Positions 1 through 11,929 of a DNA stretch of 64,000 nt are shown one piece after another; position 1 is the first letter of the stretch, and every line of letters starts with the position of its first letter. The translations under genes and the position numbers were made by a program. The notes beneath the pieces are model-generated. The model had not been told where the DNA came from and made no database searches. It was given only the letters and a program-made list of their open reading frames with translations. Source of the stretch: Ricordea florida (Eukaryota; Cnidaria; Anthozoa; Corallimorpharia; Ricordeidae); contig OX453275.1 in assembly GCA_949710005.1 (NCBI GenBank), forward strand, positions 25,830,718-25,894,717, written 5' to 3'.

Positions 1-65
1 GATGAATGCCAAAGGTTCTTAGCAAATAAGCTGGTGGAGAACACAACATGTCAACCTGCTCTCGC

Positions 66-190
66 AGACGCCAGTGTAATGAGAAAATGTTCCATCCCTA
101 AGGTCGTGGGTTCGAATTCCCTTCAAGCCTGAATTTTTCCAGGTCTTATCTTCGCAACTGGTTAACCTAATAATGTCTGTGCGACTCGGT
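66..190 (+). repeat. tRNA-derived SINE fragment
   Basis: A pol III B-box-like GGTTCGAATTCCC is followed by TCAAGCCTGAAT and CAGGTCTTATCTTCGCAACTG. The same tail follows complete tRNA-like heads at 25.0 kb (minus) and, in part, 36.5 kb, so this is the same SINE family with a decayed head. Non-coding. Confidence 0.6.
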
Positions 191-270
191 GAAACATCCA
201 CTCGACCATCGATCGTGGCACCAGACAGTAGACAGCAAGTTCGGCGCATCCCAGGACATGGTGAGCCCTT

Positions 271-507
271 TCAATCTCTGGCCGTTATACTACGAATAGC
301 AGTTGGACATGAAGTCTGTGCCCACGAGAATGTGATCGAATCCATGTAAATCTTCGGATGCAAATCGAATATGCTCGGTCGCTCTCGGTAACAGACGGAT
401 ACCAGACGTAATCTGACGATTCGGTACCACTTTCTTACGAACGCACTCGACGAAATTGTGGGTACGCTTCCTGCAGAAGCCATAAGCCACAAAAACGAAC
501 CAATCAA
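271..507 (-). other. possible exon or decayed coding fragment
   Basis: On the minus strand a reading frame of about 65 codons has coding-like composition, including THNFVECVRKK and RATEHIRFASEDLHGFDHI, after an acceptor-like TTCTGCAG at about 478. It ends at an in-frame stop without a donor. I do not recognise the family and cannot tell an exon from a pseudogene; it also lies near the window edge. Low confidence. Confidence 0.25.
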
Positions 508-615
508 CTTACATTCTTAGTGAAACACAAGAAATAGAAATTACTTATCAGATAATATTATATACTATAACCACATGTATTTGGAAAAAACTATTTAGCT
601 ACTGACATTAATGTT

Positions 616-659
616 AAAATGTTGCTGGAGAGCAAGACCTTGCTCTCCAGCAACATTTT
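616..659. repeat. perfect 21-bp inverted repeat with 2-base loop
   Basis: Bases 616-636 and 639-659 are exact reverse complements around the dinucleotide AC; the arms contain GTTGCTGGAGAGCAAG. It is a complete palindrome-like cruciform candidate. No flanking duplication or related copy was seen. Confidence 0.9.
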
Positions 660-1588
660 CCATACAAATCCTCTAAATTTTCCAAAAATTCAAGCTGTCG
701 TATAAACTTACTCTTTAATGCCAGGGGCCTCAAACTTGGCCATTTTGGTATTTTCGATGCGCTCTTTCCATTTCTGGCATTCTTTAAGTTATAGCCCATA
801 ATATGAAATTTTTTTCGGAAAAATTTGGTCACGTGACCCCAGCTGCAAAAGGCCTATAGCAGGCTCATAATTTAGTGACTTCGTCTCTACATAGTCAGGA
901 TAGTTAAACAGTTAAAAACCATAATTGTAAAATGACGTACCTTTTTTCAAACATTATTTGAACCAGAAGGTTCAAACTTTAATGGTAGACCGAGCGTGCG
1001 AACCCAGATGTCTGTGTTTACAGGCTAATCATGCATTTGATGACTTTGGAGCCAAGCTGTGTTAGTACTGATAGCCCGTATACCCTCACAAACAAAGACA
1101 GTCATTAAATTTCTGAGAAAATTCTACAAGAAAGGCACCAAACGTTCATTTAGCAAACCATTTACTGAAAGTCGCGGAAGAATTGATTTTATGAACAAGT
1201 TTCATCAGATTTTAGGCAAAATACTAAAAACCATGATTCCGAAACTACGTATGTTTTAAAAAAGTAATTGAACTAGAAGTTCAAAGCCTTACAGAGCTAA
1301 ATTATACATATGATAACATAGTGTTGAACCCAAACTGTGTCAGTTTAGATAGTCCGTTTAGCCTCACAACCATAATTTTTTACTTACGTTTAAAAAGGAA
1401 GTCACCAAACTCGGTTAGCAAACCATTTAAGGACTAAGCGCAGTTTTATTAACAAGTCTCACTAGATCTGGTTGATAAACTATGCCATTGAAAACCAGTG
1501 CATCTTGGTCGGGAAACTCGTGCCCCTGATGTGCTCTATCACGTACCACGCCTTGTCCTCAGCGAGTAATACACACCCTCCTTTGATT
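660..1588. other. no gene seen
   Basis: No exon with convincing splice sites, no conserved ORF and no recognised repeat. Two similar stretches (about 960-1260 and 1265-1500), each with AACC(A/T)GAAGG/AACTAGAAGTTCAAA and AGCAAACCATTTA, suggest a diverged tandem duplication of about 300 bp. Confidence 0.4.
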
Positions 1589-1589
1589 G

Positions 1590-1855
1590 GGGACGGACCA
1601 TTAGAAAAGTGATGGTGGGGTGGGGGGGGTGGGAAAAAAAAAATTCAAGCAAGGGAAAATGCCAAGAAAAAAAATTCATGCAAAGAAGAAGGCAAAAAAA
1701 AATTCATGCAGAAGAAAGGTCCAATTGTGACTTTTTTCACACGTAGTAAACAAAATTCCTGCACAATCAGTGAGCGAAAAAAAAAATTCGTGCAAGCTGA
1801 AAATTCCCCTCTTCCCCCCCCCCCCCCCCCCATCACTTTTCTAATGGTCCGTCCC
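1590..1855 (+). mobile_element. MITE with GGGACGGACCATTAG inverted ends
   Basis: The ends are inverted copies of about 26 bp: GGGACGGACCATTAGAAAAG at the left and its complement at the right. The interior is a run of poly-A/AAATTC(A/G)TGCA(A/G) segments and long G and C tracts. The copy at 25.8 kb is in the opposite internal orientation and is flanked exactly by TTA, which points to the PIF/Harbinger superfamily. Here the flanks are TTG and TTA, so the duplication has one change. Confidence 0.75.
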
Positions 1856-1856
1856 T

Positions 1857-2174
1857 TATGGAGGAGAAATGAAACTAAGAAAAAAATGTCCACGAAAAGC
1901 CCAGGTCACATATCACGAGAAACAGCTACGCAACCTGGCTTTGAGAATCCTTCTCTCATAAGCGACTTCATTTTAGAACTTGATCCTTACTTCTCTATTG
2001 GTAACAAAGAATGGATTTAGTTTCCTTCTGAAAGTTCCAGTTCATGATTGAAATTATCCACTGGTTGGTAACACTGCTCCGAACCTCCAAACATGTACCT
2101 ATTAAAGCAACCGGTCGCTTGATTAATAGGACGCTAAGACAAGTGCTTAGAGTTTGCATCGATGTCAATGATTA
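1857..2174. other. no gene seen
   Basis: A short low-complexity ORF runs out of the MITE into this stretch but has no family features. No repeat recognised before the Helitron-like element begins. Confidence 0.4.
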
Positions 2175-3201
2175 TTCCTCGCGAAGCGAGGCCGAAGGCC
2201 GAGCGTAGCGAGGTTACTAATCGTGTCGGTTCCGGTCAGACCACGTGGCTCGCAAGCCCGAGTAAATCGAGCCGAGAGTTTTTATATATGTATATATATA
2301 TATTTATATATATGTTTATATATATCTATATTTTAAAGGTGTCCGTTCGCAGGCCAGGTTACCTGGCAATAGTAACGCACTTGAGAACGCTGAATTTCCG
2401 CCATTATTCGGTGATGCCTTTTTGAAAGTAATGTAAATTTTGTGGAAACCGATTTCACTCGTCCTGGAAGTACATCCCAGCAAGGTGATCTCCAAGATAT
2501 TCAAGAAATATTAGCACGAGATCGTCGCCGAGTAAGTTCGAATACCGTGAAAATCAACACGAGGAAAGCACGACTCAAAGCAGGGATAGAGAAACGACAG
2601 CAGGGAGAATAACAACAGAAATCGCAGCCAAGACAACAACTGCTCGCTCCAGAAAAAGGCAAACGAAACAGCAGGGAAAATGACCAGGAATTCAATCAAG
2701 TTAGTTTTGAATTTGAATGTGTTATTGATAGAAATACAGGACATGAGTGAACGATTACATAACGAAATAAAGTGGTGTACTACATTTAGCAAAACGACTT
2801 AGAAGGGACACCGAGTAAGAACGACTTCAACGATTGGAGATGTCTCTGGAAAATAATTCTATTAGTCTAAAACCGGAATCGGAAGACGACCAACAGATTA
2901 CAAGAGAATGTAAATAGGTATTTTTCATAATAAAACGATAGCGTTTCCAGTTTGAAGTAATTTCCAACACAGAGAGTTGCAGTTGTTATAGCAATCATTT
3001 ATAACGATGTGATCTGATATCATTGCAACAGTGAAAATATTGTAAATTTTCTTGATCTAGCAGTTATGTTAAACATTTTCAACAGAATGTATACCCTGTG
3101 TCACTATAAAGTACTGGTTCTGCAATATTATCAGTGATCAATGTGATCATTTTAAAATAAAGCAAATGTGATTACTGAATTCTGAGTAGTATTTCTCTTT
3201 G

Positions 3202-3203
<2 letters not shown>

Positions 3204-3245
<42 letters not shown>
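3204..3245. repeat. (TA)n microsatellite
   Basis: A long run of TA dinucleotides inside copy 1. The run is much shorter in copies 2 and 3 and about 38 bp in copy 4, which makes it a fast-evolving length marker between copies. Confidence 0.95.
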
Positions 3246-3253
<8 letters not shown>

Positions 3254-4366
3254 TCTCTGATTGAAAGGTTTCAATAATATTGTGTAGAGACAAGTTTCAT
3301 AGCCTTTTCACAATGGGTCAGTTTTACCTTAGAGTGCAATGACCCCCCCCCCCTGATAATATTGCTATCTAGAACCCCTGCCCTTTTTTCACAAATGAAA
3401 TGTTAATTCAAGCCTTAATTTGCAAAGTTAGACATAACATATTAACTTTGTTACTTTCTGCCGTTTACTTTATTTTTATGTCAAATATCAATATTTCATA
3501 ACAACCACAACATGCAATTAACCTTTTACATTGGAAAAACTTTATAAAGAAGAAAATAAATTTTGTAATGCCAAAATGTTTATGATCTTTCTCATATATT
3601 CATTGCAAGTGTGCTGTATGTAGTAACAAGTGTTTCAAGTTTCCTAAATGCCCTATGCTTTCAATAATGATTTTCCACACAAACTTTCTAGACAAATGAC
3701 TGCACTAGATTCTAAGCCTTTTAGAAGAAATGGTATTGTTTGGAGCTGTTTTGATTACTACCACCTCTGATGGAAAGCCTATTAAGAAGATTTTTGTATT
3801 GCTTTTAGTAGTAGAGTAACAATAACTTTACCAAGATTAAGACATGAATCCCACCCCATAAAAATATATTATGTTTAACATAAAAAATATAACAGTAATA
3901 ATAATATCAATACCAGTAATAATAATAGTAATGATAATAATAATGATAATAATATAATGATAGTTCTTCTCGTTACTATATGTCATTGGTTACAGTTCAA
4001 TACCTCTGGCTGCCATGACTTTTTCGATGAAATACCATCCTTATAATTATTAAATCTTTCTTCTGCAGTTTTTATAATAGAAATTTTCATATATTCAAAA
4101 TAATATACTATTCTATGGTTGGGTATGGATATTTTGCCTGTTTCTGTAACAGCACAATTAAACTTTCATGTGGTATATACTTTTGACTGATTGATGTTGA
4201 TTTCACATTATTTTCTTACAGGAGTACGTAGTGCAGCAATCTTTTTGAACATATTAAGATTTCAATAACTCTTTCTTACATGTATTGTTTTTATGATATG
4301 ACCTAAAAATAGCACAACCACATATTATACAGTTGGCACTCACTATTACCAAACCTTTATTCAAAG

Positions 4367-4484
4367 CAAGTATTGTGGGGATAGTTTCGCTCCGACGAAG
4401 GGCTAACGCTCGAAACGTCAGCACCTCCTTTTTACCTTACGGTGGTATAACTTACTTAATCAACTCGTTAGATTTACCCATTTT
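4367..4484 (+). mobile_element. nested foldback-family element with 12-bp site duplication
   Basis: An insertion of 118 bp flanked on both sides by CTTTATTCAAAG (4355-4366 and 4485-4496). Copies 2, 3 and 4 of the host element have a single CTTT(A/G)TTCAAAG-type empty site here. The insert carries GACGAAGGGCTAACGCTCG and TTACCTTACGGTGGTATAAC, also found in the palindromic copies at 24.3 and 55.6 kb, so it is a half-palindrome (deleted) member of that family. Confidence 0.8.
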
Positions 4485-5348
4485 CTTTATTCAAAGCTTT
4501 TGTAGAATCCAATTGTTTTACCCCCAATTTTTTTTATGTAGTGACATTGTATCTCACACTTCTGTTGATATGGCATCTCTTTTGAGGGAAGAGGAATTTT
4601 TCTATCTACCACTGTGGGTACCATTGCAACTGAAAAGAGTACACAAATTAAAACATGCACTATTCATAATGCTCTCAATTGTGGTTACCCGGGAATGAAA
4701 TAATGACTGCTGTAGACAATAAAATATCTAATCAGAAGATTCTTCTTACAATGAATCTCATGCAATTATAACCAAAAAACATAAACAAAAAATAATTGGA
4801 GCATTCAACTCATCCTCTGTGTAAGAACATATTGTGTTCAAAAGTGATGTACAACAAAGAAGACAAAGCAGTAGAGACTAAGACAATAAAACTAAAGAAA
4901 AAAAACACAGGTTTTTACACCGTGGTAAACACAAGCATTCATATCAACTCTTCAAGATTTCACTTGCAAAAGATTTTCAATCATTTTCAATTTGTGTTAA
5001 GTGAATATTATTGTGATACTTCATCGACTCTGTATTCCCTGTCAAGATAATAAATAATTTTACTTCTATTCCCTCTGGTGCAATCTCAGTGGCAGTGAAA
5101 GAGCTAAATGAAGGTCAATTTTTAAGCACTGTGTTGAGCGGTATACTGATCATGTAATTTGCACCAGGTGTCACTAATTGTGTACCAAATACAGCATAAG
5201 AAATAAAGTAATGGGGAGTACGCTGATATAAAAAATAAATATAAAATATAAAAAGAAATAAAGAATAAAATATGAAAGCATTGTGACTTCATCAAAAACT
5301 AGCTTCGCGAGGTTTTTGCGGGAGTCGTATTTCTAGTAATGATAATAA

Positions 5349-8263
5349 TTCCTCGCGAAGCGAGGCCGAAGGCCGAGCGTAGCGAGGTTACTAATCGTGT
5401 CGGTTCCGGTCAGATTATGTGGCTCGCAAGCCCGAGTAAATCGAGCCGAGAGTTTTTATATATGTATATATATATATATCTATATTTTAAAGGTGTCCGT
5501 TCGCAGGCGTGGTTACCTGGCAATAGCAGCGCACTTGAGAACTGTTGAGTTTCCGCCATTGGGAATTCGGTGATGCTTTTTTGAAAGTAATGTAAATTTT
5601 GTGGAAACCGATTTCACTCGTCCTGAAAGTACATTCCAGCAAGAAGATATCCGAGATATTCAAGAAAGAGCAGCACGAGATCGTCGCCGATTAAGTTCGA
5701 ATACCGTGAAAATCAACACACGAAAAGCACGACTCAAAGCAGGGACAGAGAAACGACAGCAGGGAGAATAACATACATCGCAGCCAAGACAACAACTGCT
5801 CGCTCCAGAAAAAGGAAAAATGAAACAGCAGGGAAAAGGACCAGGAATTCAATCAAGTTAGTTTTGAATTTGAATGTGTTATTGATAGAAATACAGGACA
5901 TGAGTGAACGATTACATAACGAAATATATTGGCGTACTACATTTAGCAAAACGACTTAGAAGGGACACTGAGTAAGAACGACTTCAACGATTGGAGATGT
6001 CTCTGGAAAATAATTCTGTTAGTGTAAAAACGGAATCGGAAGGCGACCAACAGATTACAAGAGAATGTAAATAGGTATTTTTTATAATAAAACGATAGCG
6101 TTTCCATTTTGAAGTAATCCAAACACAGAGCGTTGCAGTTGTTATAGCAATCATTTATAACGATGTGATCTGATATCATTGCAACAGTGAAAACATTGTA
6201 AATTTTCTTTATCTAGCAGTTCTGTTAAACATTTTCAACAGAATATATACCCTGTGTCACTATAAAGTACTGGTTCTGCAATATTATCAGTGATCAATGC
6301 GATCATTTCAAAATAAAGCAAATGTGATTACTGAATTCTGAGTAGCATTTCTCTTTGCTATATATATATGTATGTATTCTCTGATTGAAAGGTTTCAATA
6401 ATATTGTGTAGAGACAAGTTTCATACCCTTTTCACAATGGTTCAGTTTTACCATAGAGTTCAATGACCCCCCCCCCCCCCTGATAATATTGCTATCTAGA
6501 ACCCCTGCCCTTTTTCCACAAATGAAATGTTAATTCAAGCCTTAATTTGCAAAGTTAGACATAACATATTAACTTTGTTACTTTATGGTCTTTGCTTTAT
6601 TTTTATGATGTTAAGTATCAATATTTCATAACAACCACAACATGCAATAATTTATCCTTTTACATTGGAAAAACTTGATAAAGAAGAAAATAAATTTTGT
6701 AATGCCAAAATGTTTATGATCTTTCTCATATATTCATTGCAATTGTGCTGTATGTAGTAACAAGTGTTTCAAGTTTCCTAAATGCCCTATGCTTTCAATA
6801 ATGATTTTCCACCCAAACTTTATACTCAAATGACTGCACTAGATTCTAAACCTTTAAGAAGAAATGGTATTGTTTGGAGCTGTTTTGATTACTACCACCT
6901 CTGATGGAAAGCCTATTAAGAAGACTTTTGTATTGCTTGTAGTAGTAGAGTAACAATACCTTTACCAAGATTAGGACATGCATCCCACCCCATAAAAATA
7001 TATTATGTTTAACATAAAAAATATAACAATAACAAAAATATCAATACCAGTAATAATAATAGTAATGATAATAATAATGATAATAATATAATGATAGTTC
7101 TTCTCGTTACTATATGTCATTGGTTACAGTTCAATACCTCTGGCTGCCATGAATTTTTCGATGAAATACCATCCTTATATTAAATCTTTCTTCTGCAGCT
7201 TTTATAATAGAAATTTTCATATAGTCAAAATAACATAATCTTCTGTGGTTGGGTATGGATATTTTGCCTGTTTCTGTAACAGCACAATTAAACTTTCATG
7301 TGGTATATACTTTTGACTGATTGATGTTGATTTCACATTATTTTTTTACAGGAGTACATAGTGAAGCAATCTTTTGGAACATATTAAGATTTCAATAACT
7401 CTTTCTTACATGTATTGTTTTTATGATATGACCTAGAAATAGCACAACCACATACTATACAGTCAGCACTCACTATTACCAAACCTTTATTCAAAGTTTT
7501 TGTAGAATCCAATTGATTCACCCCCAATTTTTTTTATGTAATGACATTGTATCTCACACTTCTGTTGATATGGCATCTCTTTTGAGGGAAGAGGAATTTT
7601 TCTATCTACCACTGGGGGTACCATTGCAACTGAAAAGAGTACACAAATTAAAACATGCACTATTCATAATGCTCTCAATTGTGGTTACCCGGGAATGAAA
7701 TAATGACTGCAGTGGACAATAAAATATATAATCAGAAGATTCTTCTTACAATGAATCTCATACAATTATAACCAAGAAGACAAAGAAGACAAGGCAGTAG
7801 AGACTAAGAAAATAAAACTAAAGAAAAAAAACACAGGTTTTTACACTGTGGTAAACACAAGCATTCATATCAACTCTTCAAGATTTCAGCTGCAAAAGAT
7901 TCACAGTCATTTTCAATTTGTGTTAAGTGAATATTATTGTGATACTTCATCGACTCTGTATTCCCTGTCAAGATAATAAATAATTTTACTTCTATTCCCT
8001 CTGGTGCAATCTCAGTGGCAGTGAAAGAGCTAAATGAAGGTCAATTCAATTTTTATAAGCACTTTGTTGAGCGGTATACTGATCGTGTAATTTGCACCAG
8101 GTGTCACTAATTGTGTACCAAAAACAGAATAAGAAATAAAATAATGGGGATTACCCTGATATAAAAAATAAAATATAAAAAAAACTAGAGAATAAAATAT
8201 AAAAGCATGGTGACATCTTCAAAAACTAGCTTCGCGAGGTTTTTGCGGGAGTCGTATTTCTAG
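5349..8263 (+). mobile_element. Helitron-like non-autonomous element, copy 2
   Basis: Begins 12 bases after the CTAG of copy 1, separated only by TAATGATAATAA, with the same 5' CCTCGCGAAGCGAGG start and the same hairpin plus CTAG|T end. It is about 250 bp shorter than copy 1: short (TA)n tract, no nested element, a deletion near 7770-7785 and many point differences. Head-to-tail neighbours of this kind are common for rolling-circle transposons. No intact ORF; the decayed RDRRRLSSNTVKINTRK stretch is present near 5670. Confidence 0.65.
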
Positions 8264-8333
8264 TAATAATAATAATAGTAATAGCGGGGCTTCCACGCGC
8301 GCGAAGCGCGCGTGGGACAGAGCCCCATACTCA

Positions 8334-8919
8334 TGGAATATGGCCAACCTCTTTTCGTTTGGTTGTCACGTGACTGACCGAGCGTACGTACGTACGTACG
8401 TACGCGTCTACAGATTGTACGGGTGGGGTAGGGGAGACTATCAAAAGGAAGGGAGGGGTATCTGAGGCGTGTCTTGGCAAATCCACATCTTTTATATTGG
8501 ACATTCACAATATGGTCAATTGACAGCTGTCAAAACGGGATAGCCACTGACCAGCATCACATGACCATATTGTGGGCTCATGTGTCAACTCATCGTGGCG
8601 ACGTGATTTATTTGGAAGCTGTCCGCTGGAATATGGCCAACCTCTTTTCGTTTGGTTGTCACGTGACTGACCGAGCGTACGTACGTACGTACGTACGCGT
8701 CTACAGATTGTACGGGTGGGGTAGGGGAGACTATCAAAAGGAAGGGAGGGGTATCTGAGGCGTGTCTTGGCAAATCCACATCTTTTATATTGGACATTCA
8801 CAATATGGTCAATTGACAGCTGTCAAAACGGGATAGCCACTGACCAGCATCACATGACCATATTGTGGGCTCATGTGTCAACTCATTTAGGTGCCGTGAT
8901 TTATTTGGAAGCTGTCCGC
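8334..8919 (+). repeat. 293-bp direct tandem duplication
   Basis: Unit 1 spans 8334-8626 and unit 2 spans 8627-8919, nearly identical. Each holds an ACGT run (GTACGTACGTACGTACG), GGTTGTCACGTGACTGACCG and AATTGACAGCTGTCA. The second unit differs mainly near its end (TTTAGGTGC against CGTGGCGAC). Short ORFs across it on both strands are products of the repeat. Confidence 0.95.
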
Positions 8920-9277
8920 TGACCAGTCATTGATTTACTAGATCGCGTGGGCTCAAGCCTCGAGTTCTGGTAGCCCGCGTATTTTTGGCGGGAAATTGCG
9001 TTGACGACTGAAAAAGAAATTTTCAGTTCATTGTCTTTTTGAGACACAATATTATTACTCTACACAGTTAAAGTTTTACTAAAGGATAAACGAAACAATT
9101 TCTATTGCTATGTCAACAAACAATAGGCAGAGAAAATATAATTTGCAGAACACAGGGTTCAGGTGAAGAGCAACGGGAAAGAGAGCGGAAGAGAGCAAGA
9201 ATTAACTGGGGAAGAATGAGCGAAGAAGATCGCTAAAGAAGGCGAGCTCGGGAAAGAGAAAGGAGACGAAATTATAG

Positions 9278-9450
9278 CGAAGAACGCCGACAAGCAGAAA
9301 GAGTCCGGACTCGAGAAAACAGACAAAATGTTAACGAAGAACGCCGAGAAACGGAAAGACTCCGTGCTGTGGAAAACAGACAAAATTTTAGCGAAGAGCG
9401 CCGAGAAGCGGAAAGACTCCGTGCTGTGGAAAACAGACAAAATTGAAGCG
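9278..9450 (+). repeat. 57-60-bp tandem repeat in decayed ORF
   Basis: Four copies of a unit containing GAAGAACGCCGAGAAGCGGA and GTGGAAAACAGACAAAAT, encoding a ~19-residue Arg/Glu repeat on the plus strand. One unit has a stop in place of a sense codon, so the protein is not intact. Confidence 0.8.
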
Positions 9451-9597
9451 AAGAACGCCGAGATCGCCCTGCTAAAAGCCATGCAAGAGAGAAACCTCGG
9501 CTCGTAGAGTAAAGCAGAGAAAGTTTTTTGCCCATCATGATTATGAATTATAGGATTGAAGGAAACCCTGAAGTTCAATAATAGATTCTTGAGTGCT

Positions 9598-9995
9598 TAA
9601 GAGCGCCTGTCCGTAAATCTCGAGAATGCGACGTCAGTTAGGAAAATTCGAAATTCTTTTTATTTTATCCAAAGAACCCCTTTGGTGAGTTGTTTTCGAA
9701 AATATAACTGAAAAGTCCCAGCCCCTTTTATTTTGTGAGAAATTACGAAAAGTTGAATTTGGCGGATTTAGGCCGCAAAAGACCGGTGAAATATAGAATT
9801 TTTAAAGGCGGTCGTGACGAATAACCGTTTATCGTATTACAACCATCTTTTTACACCATCAAAATCCATCCTTATACTTCACAATTCTACAAAAAAATCA
9901 TTTTATTTCAAAACTTTACGTGACTATTTGAGCGAGCAAAGAGACAGAAGGCCAATTTTGGCGAATTTCAAAGCCTCCAAATGGTCCGTGGTACA
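9598..9995 (+). repeat. dispersed ~400-bp repeat, copy A
   Basis: From GAGCGCCTGTCCGTAAATCT to GGTCCGTGGTACATGAGA this stretch matches 26283-26706 in reverse complement with only scattered changes. Both copies lie near a GGGGCT-type palindromic end. No coding capacity; class unknown. Confidence 0.85.
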
Positions 9996-11280
9996 TGAGA
10001 AAATACCATAAAATTACAACCACTGTAAACGCCAATCATTGCCTTATAACATACTAAAAAACATCTGGCGGCAATCCAAAGCCCTTCCCGTGAGAGATCA
10101 AGATGTAAAGTACTATTTTATGATATCGGCGAATCACGCCTGCAAAGTGCGCTGGTACTTTACTGTCACATTTTTAAATTTTACGCACAAAATGGCCAAT
10201 ACGAAAACATTTTACTCTTAAGACACCGTATTGAAGATCTACTACACTGTTTTGAGTGGTGAAAGCATTTAGACATGAATCAAAAGCATAATTTATCACG
10301 CATCAACCGATATACTAGGAGCCATACAGCCTCGTGTTCTCGTTGCTTTGATTATTCAATGCGGGACGATGGCAACTGAGGTCGTCGAGGTTGCACAGGG
10401 TCGTCCAAGGTAATCAGTCACCCAATGCAACACGTACAGGATCAGTGACAGGGTGAATGGAATTTGAAGGTCACTCGCCCTGATGGTGAGTGCTCCGAAA
10501 TTTTTAAGTCCAACCCTGTGTTTTGTAATTAGTTGTCATGTCGTGAGCTTCCTTACTTTTACTATTGTAAGGTCGTATCGAGCGTTCCTTTCCCATATTT
10601 GCCCCTTACCCCAGCACAGTAGTAGATGGTGCTATTTTTAACTTCTATTTCGCGGCAAAGAAAACAAATATATTATTACAACGACCAACTGCGTTACGTA
10701 CATGTAAATTTCTGATGCGAATTTGTACTGTCGCTTTTACAATGACGGAAAACGCTTTCGCGGGAAATATGAGTTCTAAAAATAACCACATCTGCTACTG
10801 TGCAAGGGACGCCACCCAACACATAGGAACGCTCCTGGTGCACAATAATAACTTTCCTTCTTCAGGGTCATTATTTCAGGTTGCCAGTGAACGAGTTGAA
10901 AAAGGTTCAATCTACTTTTGTCACGATAGATATGAAACTGGTGCTGCGTCGGTTGGAAAATAAAACCCAAAACACTGAAAGTCCCAGTAGAGACCAGCAT
11001 CCAATTTCTCATTACAATGTTCACTGTTCATCAACAATTCATGTTTAATATGAGAATAACGAAAATGATCATCAAAAAAGAGTCTTATTGATATTTAAAC
11101 AAATTCTCCTCATTTGTACCATGACAAATATATGAGAACAATTAGGAGAAAAGGAATATTGATATTGGGGCTTAACCCTTTAAGCCGTAAGGGGTGTCCC
11201 AGTGACGAGTAAAATCGTCTGGCGTTACCAAAAGTAAAATCTATAAAGTCGCTCTTAAGGTGTAAAGGGTTAATGGGTTA
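9996..11280. other. no gene seen
   Basis: Short ORFs only, without splice context or family features. Near 11180-11275 is a CCCTTTAAGCCGTAAGGGG stretch, then GACGAGTAAAATCGTCTGGCG, which look like dispersed repeat remnants. Confidence 0.35.
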
Positions 11281-11350
11281 TTATAAGTGAGTTTTACCAC
11301 CGTAAGATTTACGGAGTGCTGACGTTTTGAACACTCGAAACTCTTTTAAT
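11281..11350 (-). repeat. decayed arm of the GTAAGTTATACCACC foldback family
   Basis: GAGTTTTACCACCGTAAGAT and GTGCTGACGTTTTGAACACTCG resemble the arms of the foldbacks at 24.3 and 55.6 kb, with several substitutions. Confidence 0.4.
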
Positions 11351-11929
11351 CTTGCGGCTTTACAAATTATTTTGTCAACGTATTTTATTAACTTTTTTTG
11401 TGGGTTGTCACAAAATTGTACTCAATAAAGGGAAGAAACATCATTAGATAGTCCCTTGTTACACATCCTGGCCACGGATGTGCTTAGGAATCAGGAAATT
11501 AACAGTTGAAGAGAAACATGACAAAATGATTTTCAACTAAACAGTGTTTCGTCGCATTTTAAGCGAGGACAAGAAAGCCGAAATACTTCGAGAAACTGCT
11601 TCGACTTAATTGTGATGGCGATAAAACGCTGTGCGCAGTATTTGATATAAAATAAGTTTACATTTTGAAGAGACCCTAGCAGATTAGTGACGAAACTGAA
11701 CATTTTCAAAACCGAATTAACCCTTTCATTCCCAATGGTGACCAATATCGAACTTCTTACTTTTCTTCAGTAAAAACCGTCAAGGAAATAGTAGATCAGA
11801 AAGTTATCAATTGATCTAATGCCATATTCTTCAAACGATCGACATTTTAAGTGAATGCGTGGCATGTACTAAGGAGAATTTCTACTCAGATCTTGGAAGT
11901 GGAAGGTTGAATTCTTCTGTTTACAAGGA
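11351..11929. other. no gene seen
   Basis: AT-rich, only short ORFs. An AACCCTTTCATTCCCAATGG stretch near 11718 resembles a dispersed repeat start. Confidence 0.3.

Larger units (their letters stand above)
2175..5336 (+). mobile_element. Helitron-like non-autonomous element, copy 1
   Basis: The 5' end TTCCTCGCGAAGCGAGG folds on itself and follows an A. The 3' end carries a near-palindrome around CTAGCTTCGCGAGG, then GCGGGAGTCGTATTTCTAG followed by T. A subterminal hairpin and CTRR-T end without terminal inverted repeats is the Helitron 3' signature; all four copies here end at CTAG|T. Near 2440-2610 there is a decayed reading frame with RDRRRVSSNTVKINTRK but no Rep or helicase motif, so the copy is non-autonomous. 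It also holds a (TA)n tract at 3204-3245, an (AAT)n tract at 3895-3960 and a nested element at 4367-4484. Nearly identical to copy 4 in shared ORF fragments. Confidence 0.65.
8286..9595 (+). mobile_element. second mobile-element fragment with decayed Arg/Glu-rich ORF
   Basis: Starts with a nested palindrome (GGGGCT...AGCCCC enclosing CCACGCGCGCGAAGCGCGCG) placed in an (AAT)n tract only about 20 bases after copy 2. A 293-bp direct duplication follows, then a GC-richer leader and ATG at 9111 opening MSTNNRQRKYN, which is interrupted by stops. From about 9170 the frame is Arg/Glu-rich with repeats of the type ENRQNFSEERREAERLRAV. Such N-terminal stretches occur in Helitron-type and Pif1-bearing elements of invertebrates, but no Rep, helicase or RT motif is present, so class is uncertain. 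Considered a 5' fragment. Confidence 0.45.

Noticed and set aside
2316..2792. ORFs of 62-93 codons repeated at 44 and 40.9 kb as conserved genes
   Set aside because: Conservation reflects recent copies of one mobile element; the frames are antisense to the decayed element ORF and differ in length among copies.
8260..8801. Several 70-98-codon ORFs with Tyr-Val-Arg-Thr runs
   Set aside because: Products of the (ACGT)n runs and the 293-bp duplication; the same peptides appear twice for that reason.
8334..8919. The 293-bp repeats as LTRs
   Set aside because: The copies are directly adjacent with nothing between them, and lack TG...CA ends and a primer-binding site.
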